Positions 1 through 6,046 of a stretch of 22,179 nt of DNA are shown here, in pieces. The DNA comes from a virus. Both the position numbers and the translations under genes were made by a program. The stretch is taken from positions 1 to 22,179 of IMG/VR virus record IMGVR_UViG_3300033156_000961; one strand, given 5' to 3'. The number at the start of each line of letters is the position of its first letter. Position 1 is the stretch's first letter. The notes below the pieces were generated by a model. The model ran no database searches. It saw nothing but the letters and a program-made list of their open reading frames with translations, and was not told the origin of the DNA.

Positions 1-294
1 TGCTCCGATATCTATTGTACCATCACCATTAGATGTTATATCAAAACCAGATATAATTCCAGCTGATTGAGTTATATTAAATAAATCTTCACAATTATCA
101 TAAGTTGGAGTACCAATGCCAGGAAAAGAAACCTGAGATCCAGATATCTGAATAGATCCCTGACCATAATGTATATTTGTGTTTCCAGAATGATTCCAAA
201 ATGCACCAGAAGTCTGGGATACTACTAATGCCATATCATTCCAATCTGTAGCATCAATAATATCTCCAGTATTTTTAGTATCTTTCCAAGTCAT
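1..294 (-). CDS. Tail fibre/appendage-like protein, N-terminal part (runs off left edge)
   Basis: Open minus-strand frame of 98 codons from ATG at 294 to the window edge without a stop, so the C-terminus is missing. The start MTWKDTKNTGDIIDATDWND resembles the opening seen in many phage appendage proteins, in which a short lead-in is followed by a D-W-N-D type segment. The rest is rich in Gly, Ser, Thr and Ile (for example SGFDITSNGDGTIDIG), as expected for beta-structured fibre or adhesin modules. The ATG lies two bases after the TAA of the upstream gene (297-299), so translation is probably coupled; I see no strong Shine-Dalgarno site. Function as a tail appendage is inferred from position at the distal end of the tail genes and from composition. 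Nothing catalytic is visible. Confidence 0.6.
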   Translation of the reverse strand, partial: MTWKDTKNTGDIIDATDWNDMALVVSQTSGAFWNHSGNTNIHYGQGSIQISGSQVSFPGIGTPTYDNCEDLFNITQSAGIISGFDITSNGDGTIDIGA

Positions 295-296
295 AA

Positions 297-968
297 TTAT
301 TCATATTTAACTTCAACATTTCCATTTTCATCTATATATAGTATTGTTTTATAGTTTCTACCCTTTATTGTTTGTTGATAACCAACTGCATATAATCTCC
401 ATCTTTTTTCTATTGATCGTAAATTAGAAGTAACTCTGATTCTATTTAGATATCCTCCACATTTCTTACAGTGACCATAACCACCAAGTTCCGGTCCTGT
501 ATTAACCACTTCGTTAAACTTATCATATATCTCACCACAATCAGAACATTTCCAATAATCGGAGGATTGACAGTATGGACAGATTGGTGAGGGATAGATA
601 TCATCCTTAACTTTAGATTTGGTATAGAGATGAAAACCTTTATTACAATTATTACAAATATAAAATTCTTCTTGAGATATAAAATTTCTTGTAAATAATA
701 TAAATCTTTTATTCTTATTAATATCTACTTCAAATTTCGGAAGTAATGGATTTGAAACTGCTAATATACCATTTTCTGAAAGTTTATTAGCAAAATCTTT
801 AGAGAATGGATACCAACCAACTTTAATTAAATTATCTTTATCAATATCATTTATGCTATTTGGTTTAAGTGTTTCGATATCATATTGAGGTAGTGCAGTC
901 CCATCTTTATAGGTTGCTACCCAAAAGAAAACTAATGGTCTTTGAGAAATATTTGGCTTGGATGCCAT
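297..968 (-). CDS. Zinc-ribbon virion-associated protein (223 aa), function unknown
   Basis: The first ~90 residues include an F-W-V-A-T-Y-K-D-G-T segment followed by a Q-Y-D motif; from memory this kind of opening occurs in small proteins of phage structural clusters. The middle carries four Cys pairs: ICNNC near 104-108, CPYC near 130-133, CSDC near 142-145 and CKKC near 167-170. That is enough ligands for two zinc ribbons of rubredoxin-like spacing. The C-terminal ~45 residues are beta-like and basic. A strong archaeal Shine-Dalgarno (GGTGAT, then four A and the ATG) fixes the start at 968. It lies downstream of the 208-residue tail protein in the same orientation. Zinc binding is inferred from spacing; the biological role is not recognised. 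Confidence 0.65.
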   Translation of the reverse strand: MASKPNISQRPLVFFWVATYKDGTALPQYDIETLKPNSINDIDKDNLIKVGWYPFSKDFANKLSENGILAVSNPLLPKFEVDINKNKRFILFTRNFISQEEFYICNNCNKGFHLYTKSKVKDDIYPSPICPYCQSSDYWKCSDCGEIYDKFNEVVNTGPELGGYGHCKKCGGYLNRIRVTSNLRSIEKRWRLYAVGYQQTIKGRNYKTILYIDENGNVEVKYE

Positions 969-1001
969 TTTTTATCACCATTGTATTGGTTATTAATACA
1001 T

Positions 1002-1628
1002 TTATGCTTCATCATATACAAATGTAGCTGTCTTACTAGCCTTTAATCCTTGTGTAGCCCCAGAACCAACTATAACTTGAGTTACTACTATATATGATTT
1101 TCCTGTTGCATTCTGACCGAGCCATTGACCAGATACTACCATTAGAGCATTAGCTAGAGAATCAAAATTAGTTATGCTTGATTTTTTACCAGCACAATTA
1201 CTATAATACCAATGATCTGCTTCTATTAAATTACCACTGGTTCCTTGATTTCCTATAGCTTGTGTATATTTATCTTGTGGGCATCCTTGGGTTAAAACCC
1301 TGCAATCACCAACAGATGAAGATGATACACCAACAACTAAATCCCCACTGGTACCCAAAGACCAGTCAGAATTAGGAGATGTATTCCAAGTTTGATAATA
1401 TCTTACATTTTTTATATAAGTATCTGGACCAGATGTACAATCTAAGCACACCGATTTCCAATAAGATGGTCTAGTTCCAGTAGTAGGGACAGGTATTGGA
1501 TATGCTGTAGATCCAGAATCTGCAACATCTGCTGTATAATATCTACTCACTATGGAAGTATTCTTCAAGGTATAGCTCTGGCTACCAGATGGACCAGTAA
1601 TTTCTTTAATTGTTACAGTTGCTACCAT
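1002..1628 (-). CDS. Tail/virion structural protein, beta-rich (208 aa)
   Basis: Opens with MVATVTIKEITGPSGS and continues with Tyr/Ser/Thr/Gly-rich beta segments and almost no charged helices, the composition of a virion surface or tail protein. A PIPVPTTGT motif near residue 44 is followed by a Y-W-K-S-V-C-L-D-C segment; this pattern occurs in phage structural proteins I recall, but I cannot name a family. Six Cys residues could form disulfides or bind metal. The start has no clear Shine-Dalgarno; the TGTATGTT-type element 37 nt upstream suggests its own promoter and a short-leader or leaderless mRNA. Located after the tail chaperone, where tape measure or tail genes normally begin, but far too short to be a tape measure. 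Confidence 0.6.
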   Translation of the reverse strand: MVATVTIKEITGPSGSQSYTLKNTSIVSRYYTADVADSGSTAYPIPVPTTGTRPSYWKSVCLDCTSGPDTYIKNVRYYQTWNTSPNSDWSLGTSGDLVVGVSSSSVGDCRVLTQGCPQDKYTQAIGNQGTSGNLIEADHWYYSNCAGKKSSITNFDSLANALMVVSGQWLGQNATGKSYIVVTQVIVGSGATQGLKASKTATFVYDEA

Positions 1629-1664
1629 ATTAATACTTTTCTTTCATATTCTATTTCAAACTAA

Positions 1665-1672
1665 CACATACA
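1665..1672 (-). promoter_or_regulatory. Candidate late promoter element (TGTATGTG) for the 208-aa tail protein
   Basis: On the minus strand TTATGTATGTGTTAG lies 37 nt before the ATG at 1628. It differs by one base from the TGTATGTT word at the capsid, tube and scaffold genes. Promoter function is inferred from repetition and spacing. Confidence 0.45.
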
Positions 1673-1705
1673 TAATATACAACAAAAAATGTAATACTAA
1701 ATCAT

Positions 1706-1749
1706 GAAGTAGAAAGATCATCATCAAAAAACAATGATGATCCTACTTC
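1706..1749 (-). repeat. Long inverted repeat (two-part hairpin) between tail chaperone and tail protein genes
   Basis: GAAGTAG (1706-1712) pairs with CTACTTC (1743-1749), and GATCATCAT (1716-1724) pairs with ATGATGATC (1734-1742), giving 16 perfect base pairs interrupted only by a three-base AAA bulge, with a nine-base loop. On the minus strand the hairpin is followed by a six-base U tract (+ strand A-run near 1683-1688). It could be a terminator or processing hairpin for the upstream operon, or a small RNA starting near 1755, because a TGTATGTT element lies at 1790-1797. No ORF uses this stretch. Confidence 0.7.
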
Positions 1750-1789
1750 ACTATTGAAACTAAATAAATTAATTAATACTTACATTTAA

Positions 1790-1797
1790 AACATACA
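1790..1797 (-). promoter_or_regulatory. Candidate late promoter element (TGTATGTT) with no ORF behind it
   Basis: Exact TGTATGTT on the minus strand, immediately after the stop of the chaperone extension at 1800. About 35-40 nt downstream, where other copies have a start codon, lies the start of the 1706-1749 hairpin instead. It may drive a leader or a small RNA. Confidence 0.4.
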
Positions 1798-1799
1798 TT

Positions 1800-1997
1800 C
1801 TATCTTAATCTAGAAGATCTAGATGATCTCTGTGCTTCTTTATATGCCTTATACTCCTGCTCAGCTTTCCATATAATATAACTTTCTATGAAAGCCATAC
1901 CATCTGGATCTTCTTCTCTGAGTTTGCCTATCTGCTTTGGAGTTTTACCAAGAAATTCACAGAGCTTAGCTTCTAGCTGACCAACTCCAGACTTAAC
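1800..1997 (-). CDS. Tail assembly chaperone, C-terminal extension (T part, made by frameshift)
   Basis: A 65-codon stretch open in the +1 frame relative to the upstream chaperone ORF, beginning GTT AAG TCT GGA and ending at TAG 1802-1800. It encodes VKSGVGQLEAKLCEFLGKTP and then helical, charged sequence ending in a basic tail (RSSRSSRLR). It has no start codon or ribosome site of its own and begins where the upstream ORF stops. This is the arrangement of the lambda G/GT pair, in which a fraction of ribosomes shift frame and add a second domain that recruits tail tube protein to the tape measure. The predicted fusion is about 226 residues. Confidence 0.7.
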   Translation of the reverse strand, partial: VKSGVGQLEAKLCEFLGKTPKQIGKLREEDPDGMAFIESYIIWKAEQEYKAYKEAQRSSRSSRLR

Positions 1998-2481
1998 GAA
2001 AGGATTGGAGTTCTTCAGAGGTTACTCCAGTTCCCCTCTGAGTTTCTCTAATCAATTCGGTTATAAAGTTCTGAAGAGTTGCAAATGATACTTTATTTGT
2101 CCAGAAATTCTTATCAAGAGATTTATCTAAAGTAAGAGAGGCAGCTAATTCAGGAAGCTGATCATAAATCTCTACCATCTTCTTGAGAGATTCTGGATCC
2201 ATTTTTCCTTCATAGATAGCTGCTTCAGCTGATAATCTCATAATAGTCATCATTTCTTTTTGTGTTGGTCTTTTAGCTAATACCGTCCTTTTAGTCTCAG
2301 GTGAAGAGAAGAAGGTTACGTTAATGATATCCTCATTGTAATCCCTCTCAAGTTTTTCTCTAGTAGCTATTTGTCTAATCAATTCTTTTGTATCTGTTTT
2401 CTTTTTCTCACCTACCTTCTCTTCAAGCTCTTTGAATTTCTCTTTAATATCAGCAGGTTTGTCTTTTGAATTTTCAGCCAT
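1993..2481 (-). CDS. Tail assembly chaperone, zero-frame product (G-like)
   Basis: A 162-residue, highly charged, mostly helical protein: a Lys/Glu-rich N-terminus (KEKFKELEEKVGEKKKTD) and a helical core (RPTQKEMMTIMRLSAEAA). A segment of the form V-T-F-F-S-S-P-E-T-K-R-T followed by a beta strand is typical of tail chaperones, which fold around a short beta hairpin plus helices. A strong Shine-Dalgarno (GGAGGTAAA) precedes ATG 2481. It lies directly downstream of the two tail-tube genes, the canonical position. The zero-frame stop TAA (1995-1993) directly follows a TTT CGT that suits +1 slippage. The family assignment rests on position plus the overlapping extension. Confidence 0.72.
   Translation of the reverse strand: MAENSKDKPADIKEKFKELEEKVGEKKKTDTKELIRQIATREKLERDYNEDIINVTFFSSPETKRTVLAKRPTQKEMMTIMRLSAEAAIYEGKMDPESLKKMVEIYDQLPELAASLTLDKSLDKNFWTNKVSFATLQNFITELIRETQRGTGVTSEELQSFR
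1998..2001 (-). promoter_or_regulatory. Predicted +1 programmed frameshift site (TTT C in TCC TTT CGT TAA)
   Basis: The zero frame reads CAA TCC TTT CGT TAA. A tRNA-Phe with a GAA anticodon on UUU can slip to UUC, after which GTT AAG continues the open +1 frame. The next zero-frame codon is CGT, probably rare here because most Arg codons read nearby are AGA, and a stop follows at once; both favour slippage. The shared open window is only about nine codons (2021 to 1993), and TTT C is the best re-pairing site in it. Confidence 0.6.
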
Positions 2482-2522
2482 TACGGAATTTACCTCCGAC
2501 TTTTTTTTTCTACCTAATTAGT

Positions 2523-2546
2523 ATATCTCCAAAAATAAAGAGATAT
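2523..2546. repeat. Short inverted repeat upstream of the tail chaperone
   Basis: ATATCTC (2523-2529) and GAGATAT (2540-2546) are perfect arms around a ten-base A-rich loop, between the tube gene stop (2565) and the chaperone start (2481). It may be a 3' end or processing hairpin for the tube mRNA. Confidence 0.5.
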
Positions 2547-2564
2547 TACAGTATAACATTTCCT

Positions 2565-3020
2565 TTAATCAGGAAAATCTGTTATATAAGTTCCTCCACC
2601 TTCTAGATGAGTTACACTTGAAACTTTATATGGATATAGCAGTGTGAAATCTACAGATCCTTCTGTGATATCATCAGCAGTACCAATTGAAAAATCGAAA
2701 CCAGTGATCTGACAACTTTTGAAATAGAAGTGTAATGAATTAGTCCCGGTGTTTCCTGATATCTGTACAGAATGACCATCTATCATGCAACCAACAATTG
2801 GACCAACAGCTGAATTATGAAGCTTACAAGATGTAAAAGATCCATCAGCTGATATAGATCCAGCAAGATAGAAATTACCTTTAGCTCCTACTAACTCCTG
2901 TTCGGCTGTACCTTTGCTAATAGTAAGTGAAAAATCTGATAGCGCTAGCACTGTGTGTGATTGGCTGCTTATGAATATTTTAGCATCCTCACCAGTATAT
3001 ATAGTTGGGGTTCCTGCCAT
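2565..3020 (-). CDS. Tail tube protein, paralog 2 (151 aa)
   Basis: A beta-rich protein with the signature found in tube-like proteins of long-tailed phages: SDFSLTISKGTAEQELVGAK followed by a G-N-F-Y-L-A-G-S-I-S-A-D-G-S-F segment. The same positions are matched by the next gene upstream (GDFSLTFSRDTIEQDLIGMP and G-N-Y-F-D-Q-G-A-L-S-C-D-G-S-L), and both share a later S-C-Q-[IV]-T-[GS]-F-D segment, so the two are tandem paralogs. The start at 3020 has GTGAT ahead of the ATG, and this site overlaps the TGA of the upstream gene (3029-3027). One may form the tube and the other a terminal or modified ring; which is the main subunit cannot be told. Confidence 0.75.
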   Translation of the reverse strand: MAGTPTIYTGEDAKIFISSQSHTVLALSDFSLTISKGTAEQELVGAKGNFYLAGSISADGSFTSCKLHNSAVGPIVGCMIDGHSVQISGNTGTNSLHFYFKSCQITGFDFSIGTADDITEGSVDFTLLYPYKVSSVTHLEGGGTYITDFPD

Positions 3021-3026
3021 TTTTTA

Positions 3027-3512
3027 TCACGCATCCGTAATACAACCGCCGATATATTTAATTTTTTGTGGGAGCATATGAACAAAGTCTATGCTTGCAG
3101 TTGTGATAGTGCTTGCATCTCCAACTGAAACATCGAAGGATGTAACTTGGCATGATACCAAATACCAACTTAAGTAACTATAAGATGTATCAGTAGATAC
3201 TGTACCAGATATAGCTAAATATTCAGAGGAGGCATTTACATATCCAGTATCGACTAGATTCTCAAGTAACTCCGCTATTCCACTAGTAGCAAATTTTGCT
3301 GCTGTTAATGATCCATCACAGGACAATGCTCCTTGATCGAAATAATTTCCTGGCATACCTATAAGATCCTGCTCTATGGTATCTCTGCTAAATGTTAGAG
3401 AGAAATCACCGATACCATATTCTGCATTTCCATAGGTGAAGGAAGGAGAAGTCCCACCATCATGAGTAGTGATCAGCACTCTCGCATCTCTACCTGTAAC
3501 TGTTCCGGCCAT
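3027..3512 (-). CDS. Tail tube protein, paralog 1 (161 aa)
   Basis: Beta-rich tail tube candidate. After MAGTVTGRDARVLITT comes GDFSLTFSRDTIEQDLIGMP, a tube-type motif, then Y-F-D-Q-G-A-L-S-C-D-G-S-L-T-A and a C-terminal V-S-C-Q-V-T-S-F-D-V-S-V-G-D-A-S strand pair. It is clearly related along its length to the following 151-residue protein. It has its own TGTATGTT element 36 nt before ATG 3512 and an AGGGA ribosome site, consistent with high late expression and with being the major tube subunit. Located after the tail terminator gene and before the tail chaperone, the usual order. Confidence 0.77.
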   Translation of the reverse strand: MAGTVTGRDARVLITTHDGGTSPSFTYGNAEYGIGDFSLTFSRDTIEQDLIGMPGNYFDQGALSCDGSLTAAKFATSGIAELLENLVDTGYVNASSEYLAISGTVSTDTSYSYLSWYLVSCQVTSFDVSVGDASTITTASIDFVHMLPQKIKYIGGCITDA

Positions 3513-3547
3513 AATCTTTTTTCCCTATATACGGCTTAACATTTAAA

Positions 3548-3555
3548 AACATACA
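3548..3555 (-). promoter_or_regulatory. Candidate late promoter element (TGTATGTT) for the tail tube genes
   Basis: Minus-strand ATATGTATGTTTTTAAATG, with TGTATGTT 36 nt ahead of ATG 3512 and directly after the previous gene's stop (3559). Same word and spacing class as the capsid gene. Confidence 0.5.
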
Positions 3556-3558
3556 TAT

Positions 3559-3957
3559 CTAATCATCATGAAATAATTTATATGAGTAGGTTTGTGTCTT
3601 CCTATATAATCCTGTTTCATCATCATACATTTCTATATCAGATTCTTTACTACATCCTCCAGATATCAATGTCTTTACTACAGCATCAGCGATATCTAGA
3701 GTTTCTTTTCTACTCTTTTTAGAGAATATATCTAACTGAAGCAAAGCCTCTTCTAATCTAATTTTTGATCCAGCTGCTGCAGTCCTATATCCCAAGTATC
3801 CAATATCCGAACCACCAGCTTGAGTTATAACTATACATGGAAAGCTATCTTCTAATCTTGTGAATGACATCTTAATATCAGACTTTGGAACCAAATTAGT
3901 TACAGAAGTAGAACTAATTAAGTAATTTCTTATAGTCTTCGTAATATCTAGAGACAT
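3559..3957 (-). CDS. Tail terminator/completion-like protein (132 aa)
   Basis: The N-terminal helix MSLDITKTIRNYLISSTSVT leads into a loop (NLVP) and then strand-rich sequence (SFPCIVITQAGGSD, EEALLQLDIFSKKSR), followed by a helix (ETLDIADAVVKTLISGG) and a terminal strand (TQTYSYKLFHDD). This alpha-beta pattern, with a helix-start and Q-L-D-I-F strand, is that of small tail terminator or completion proteins. The gene sits between the gp10-like protein and the tail tube genes, the canonical place. ATG 3957 lies just beside the upstream stop (3959), indicating coupling. There is no catalytic motif. The assignment is moderately secure and based on pattern plus order. Confidence 0.68.
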   Translation of the reverse strand: MSLDITKTIRNYLISSTSVTNLVPKSDIKMSFTRLEDSFPCIVITQAGGSDIGYLGYRTAAAGSKIRLEEALLQLDIFSKKSRKETLDIADAVVKTLISGGCSKESDIEMYDDETGLYRKTQTYSYKLFHDD

Positions 3958-3958
3958 A

Positions 3959-4471
3959 TCATATCCTTCTAATAGCTTTTTCTAGATTATATTCTATTAG
4001 ATTTTTAATACTATTCTGCACATCTTTGGATCTTACTGCTGTAGTAAAGTAGTATTTAGGAGATTGGATAGTAAAATATGCACTCCAATGATCTCCAGCA
4101 CCTTGTTGTCTACCTATAGGCCATCCCTTATATTTTTTAGAGCTAGCATATATCTTAGTTCTACCTTGGCGTAATACAGTATCACCAAACTCAACAACAG
4201 CTGCATGTTTAGAGATACATTCAAGAGCAACTTTTAAATCTTCCTCACGTCTAATAGTCCAATTATTTTTATCTGCAATAGATTCACCATCTATAGATAA
4301 GTGAGGATTTACTGATTTGTCTATTAGATTTTCTATAGCTTTATCTCTGAGATACATAGCACTATCTTCTAGTCCTTGTCTGATATTATGAGGTATTGCA
4401 AGTTTTAATTTTTTTATCTTACCAGCAATTAATTTCTTACCTCTAATTTGAGTTACTCTTATAGTAGTCAT
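3959..4471 (-). CDS. HK97 gp10-like head-tail/tail completion protein (170 aa)
   Basis: Basic at both ends, with an early helix (IPHNIRQGLEDSAMYLRDKA) and the short H-A-A-V-V-E-F-G-D motif near residue 90 that is typical of HK97 gp10-like proteins (usually V-E-F-G-T). It ends in a helix, NLIEYNLEKAIRRI. The family acts at the neck or tail-terminator joint. The start ATG (4471-4469) overlaps the stop of the preceding closure-like gene (4468), so the two are translationally coupled. An insertion around residues 100-130 (Q-G-R-T-K-I-Y-A-S and the following Trp/Tyr-rich part) makes it somewhat longer than many relatives. Confidence 0.72.
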   Translation of the reverse strand: MTTIRVTQIRGKKLIAGKIKKLKLAIPHNIRQGLEDSAMYLRDKAIENLIDKSVNPHLSIDGESIADKNNWTIRREEDLKVALECISKHAAVVEFGDTVLRQGRTKIYASSKKYKGWPIGRQQGAGDHWSAYFTIQSPKYYFTTAVRSKDVQNSIKNLIEYNLEKAIRRI

Positions 4472-4788
4472 ACTACTTTTTTCAATAAAGCCTTTTTATA
4501 TGTAAATGAAGAGTCTGTTACCACTTCTCTAACTCTAAATACTTGATTATTGTATGTTATCTCACTATCTTTTGAAATAGAAGCTGATGAAGTACAATAG
4601 CATATATAATTAACATCTTCATATAGTCCAGGATAATCTATCTTAATTCTATCAGTAACTGGAACTACTCTAGAGGGGATGGGAGATGAACTGTTAGTAT
4701 AAGTATATGTCCATTCACCCAAATCATTCTGGGAAGATGCTCTAGTTCGAAGATATATATTGGTATTTAATAAACTTTCAAATGTCAT
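4468..4788 (-). CDS. Head closure/stopper-like protein (106 aa)
   Basis: An all-beta small protein: MTFESLLNTNIYLRTRASSQ, then D-L-G-E-W-T-Y-T-Y and a second half with S-K-D-S-E-I-T-Y-N-N-Q-V-F-R-V-R-E-V, the closing pattern of SPP1 gp16-type head closure proteins, where a short barrel carries an 'x-g-x-x-y-x-V-x-x-V' strand. Its position after the adaptor (140 aa) and before the gp10-like gene supports this. Its ATG (4788-4786) overlaps the TGA of the HNH gene (4787-4785) as ATGA, and its own end overlaps the next start. There is no enzymatic motif. Confidence 0.65.
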   Translation of the reverse strand: MTFESLLNTNIYLRTRASSQNDLGEWTYTYTNSSSPIPSRVVPVTDRIKIDYPGLYEDVNYICYCTSSASISKDSEITYNNQVFRVREVVTDSSFTYKKALLKKVV

Positions 4789-5021
4789 TTTAATTTTATT
4801 ATATTTGCATGTATCTTATAATGACAATCTGCACATAATACGATTAAATTTTTTCTTGAATTATCATGTGATATACTAATTGGGACTATATGATGAAGAT
4901 GTAATTGACCTTTAGCATATCTTCCACACAATTGACATCTATACCCAGCTTCTTTGAATAAAGCTTGTCTTAATCTATTCCAGTTTTCTGGATATAGAGG
5001 TGATGGTCTGTAGCTAGTCAT
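4785..5021 (-). CDS. HNH endonuclease, small, nested between head-tail connector genes
   Basis: A 78-residue protein with a complete HNH core: C-Q-L-C near 29-32, H-L-H-H-I-V-P-I near 41-48, an N-L-I-V-L-C motif, and C-x2-C-H-x3-H at the end (LCADCHYKIH). These provide the zinc-binding Cys pairs and the catalytic His of the beta-beta-alpha metal fold. Phage HNH proteins near terminase or connector genes often act in packaging-linked DNA cutting; freestanding homing activity is the alternative. The gene overlaps both neighbours (5014-5021 and 4785-4788), so it is integrated in the operon rather than loosely inserted. The metal-binding and catalytic residues look intact. Confidence 0.85.
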   Translation of the reverse strand: MTSYRPSPLYPENWNRLRQALFKEAGYRCQLCGRYAKGQLHLHHIVPISISHDNSRKNLIVLCADCHYKIHANIIKLK

Positions 5022-5436
5022 TGACTTTATATATTTTATATTTATAAGTACTTTTTGAATTTAAGATATCCAAAGCCATTCTTTCCCATGTTTTTGATAT
5101 AACAAATGGACTGCTCTGGATATTAGTACCCCTAGATATAGGTTCAGCTAAAGTATAACTATAATCTCCCAATCTTTCTGAACTTAGTGTATAATATTTT
5201 TTTGCAAGAGTTGGGGTTTGAATAATTTTAGATGCTATTAGCAATAAACAAGCTATTTTTACAGAGTTATCAGAAGTTGGTAAACTTCCATTGAAATATA
5301 CCGCTCCAACAAACTCTTCAACTGATTCTATCTTTAAAAGAATTTCAGCTTTAGTAACATCATTATACTCTAATGGAGGAGAGAAGAAATTTCTAACGTC
5401 AGCTTCAGAAAGAAGCTTGGGAGTGTAGTCACTCAT
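5014..5436 (-). CDS. Head-tail adaptor/connector-like protein (140 aa)
   Basis: Mostly helical: PKLLSEADVRNFFSPPLEYN, then KAEILLKIESVEEFVGAVYF, a hydrophobic helix I-A-C-L-L-L-I-A-S-K-I-I, and a C-terminal I-S-K-T-W-E-R-M-A-L-D-I-L helix. This is the layout of portal-adaptor proteins of the HK97 gp6 / SPP1 gp15 type. A good Shine-Dalgarno (AGGAGACTA) precedes ATG 5436, two bases after the previous gene. It is the first of the connector genes downstream of the capsid protein and two small proteins. The assignment comes from helix pattern and gene order. Confidence 0.65.
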   Translation of the reverse strand: MSDYTPKLLSEADVRNFFSPPLEYNDVTKAEILLKIESVEEFVGAVYFNGSLPTSDNSVKIACLLLIASKIIQTPTLAKKYYTLSSERLGDYSYTLAEPISRGTNIQSSPFVISKTWERMALDILNSKSTYKYKIYKVND

Positions 5437-5437
5437 A

Positions 5438-5692
5438 TTAGTCTCCTATTCTTGGATCTTTCCGAATATCTATGGTTTCCTTACCTTTTGTTGGAAAGGG
5501 AAATTGTTTCATCTGATATGTTTTCTCATTAGTTCTTCCACCACCATCTGCACCAGAAATTTCATATAATATTAACTCTTCACTAGTGAGGCTGTTCTTA
5601 TCACGTAATCCAACTCTTCTTTTCTTGAGATAACTTTTTGTTAAAAAGGCTTGAGATTCCTCTTCATAGCCTATACCCTTTCCATGTAACAT
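5438..5692 (-). CDS. Unrecognised small basic protein in the capsid-connector interval (84 aa)
   Basis: A hydrophilic protein with a basic stretch (KSYLKKRRVGLRDKN) and a Gly-rich turn (GADGGGR), ending KGKETIDIRKDPRIGD. No transmembrane helix, Cys pair or catalytic motif. A GGTAAAG site lies before ATG 5692, and the ORF ends two bases before the adaptor gene, so it is part of the same late mRNA. It could be a minor virion or assembly protein; I do not recognise a family. Confidence 0.55.
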   Translation of the reverse strand: MLHGKGIGYEEESQAFLTKSYLKKRRVGLRDKNSLTSEELILYEISGADGGGRTNEKTYQMKQFPFPTKGKETIDIRKDPRIGD

Positions 5693-5698
5693 AAATCT

Positions 5699-5953
5699 TT
5701 ACCACAAGGTATTAAACACAGGTATGTATCCAGTAGTTACTGTAGATGATGTTCCAGATGTATAGTGGATTTTAAGCCACATATTTGCACTAGCTGCTGG
5801 AAGGAATTTTACAGTGCTAACAGCACCTCCAGAGGTGCCAGCACAACTTCCACCAAATAGTACATCACCATCATTATACGCATAGAGTCCCCTACCATCT
5901 TTGGTTAAAGTAAGTTTCTCTATTTCTAATACTGGAATTTTAGCTCCAGCCAT
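5699..5953 (-). CDS. Small beta-rich virion protein downstream of the capsid gene (84 aa)
   Basis: After MAGAKIPVLEIEKLTLTKDG the sequence is Gly/Ser/Thr-rich with alternating hydrophobics (AGTSGGAVSTVKFLPAASAN, then H-Y-T-S-G-T-S-S-T-V), ending in a hydrophobic C-terminus (PVFNTLW). This is the composition of capsid decoration or tube-like proteins. It follows the capsid gene and its terminator-like hairpin and has its own TGTATGTT element 30 nt before ATG 5953, implying strong late expression. A second capsid decoration protein is a reasonable guess, not a demonstrated one. Confidence 0.58.
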   Translation of the reverse strand: MAGAKIPVLEIEKLTLTKDGRGLYAYNDGDVLFGGSCAGTSGGAVSTVKFLPAASANMWLKIHYTSGTSSTVTTGYIPVFNTLW

Positions 5954-5982
5954 AATTCCAACCTAATATTCGTTCACTTAAT

Positions 5983-5990
5983 AACATACA
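5983..5990 (-). promoter_or_regulatory. Candidate late promoter element (TGTATGTT) for the 84-aa virion protein
   Basis: Minus-strand AATGTATGTTATTAAGTG ends 30 nt before ATG 5953. It lies between the capsid terminator-like hairpin and the gene, so it would restart transcription after the capsid mRNA. Confidence 0.5.
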
Positions 5991-6009
5991 TTAATAACAT
6001 TGAATAAAT

Positions 6010-6046
6010 AAAAAAATAAGGGAGATAATTATCATCTCACCTTATT
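6010..6046 (-). terminator. Hairpin plus U-tract terminator behind the major capsid gene
   Basis: On the minus strand AATAAGG pairs with CCTTATT (+ strand 6040-6046 and 6015-6021), extended by GAGAT/ATCTC arms, and is followed directly by a run of seven U (+ strand A6010-A6016). The stem overlaps the capsid stop codon at 6044-6042. This is a bacterial-style hairpin terminator; archaeal polymerase stops at U-tracts, so the stem may protect the capsid mRNA 3' end. Confidence 0.65.

Noticed and set aside
1002-1628. Tape measure protein after the tail chaperone
   Set aside because: At 208 residues and beta-rich it is far too short and lacks the long helical repeats; a tape measure, if any, must lie beyond the left edge.
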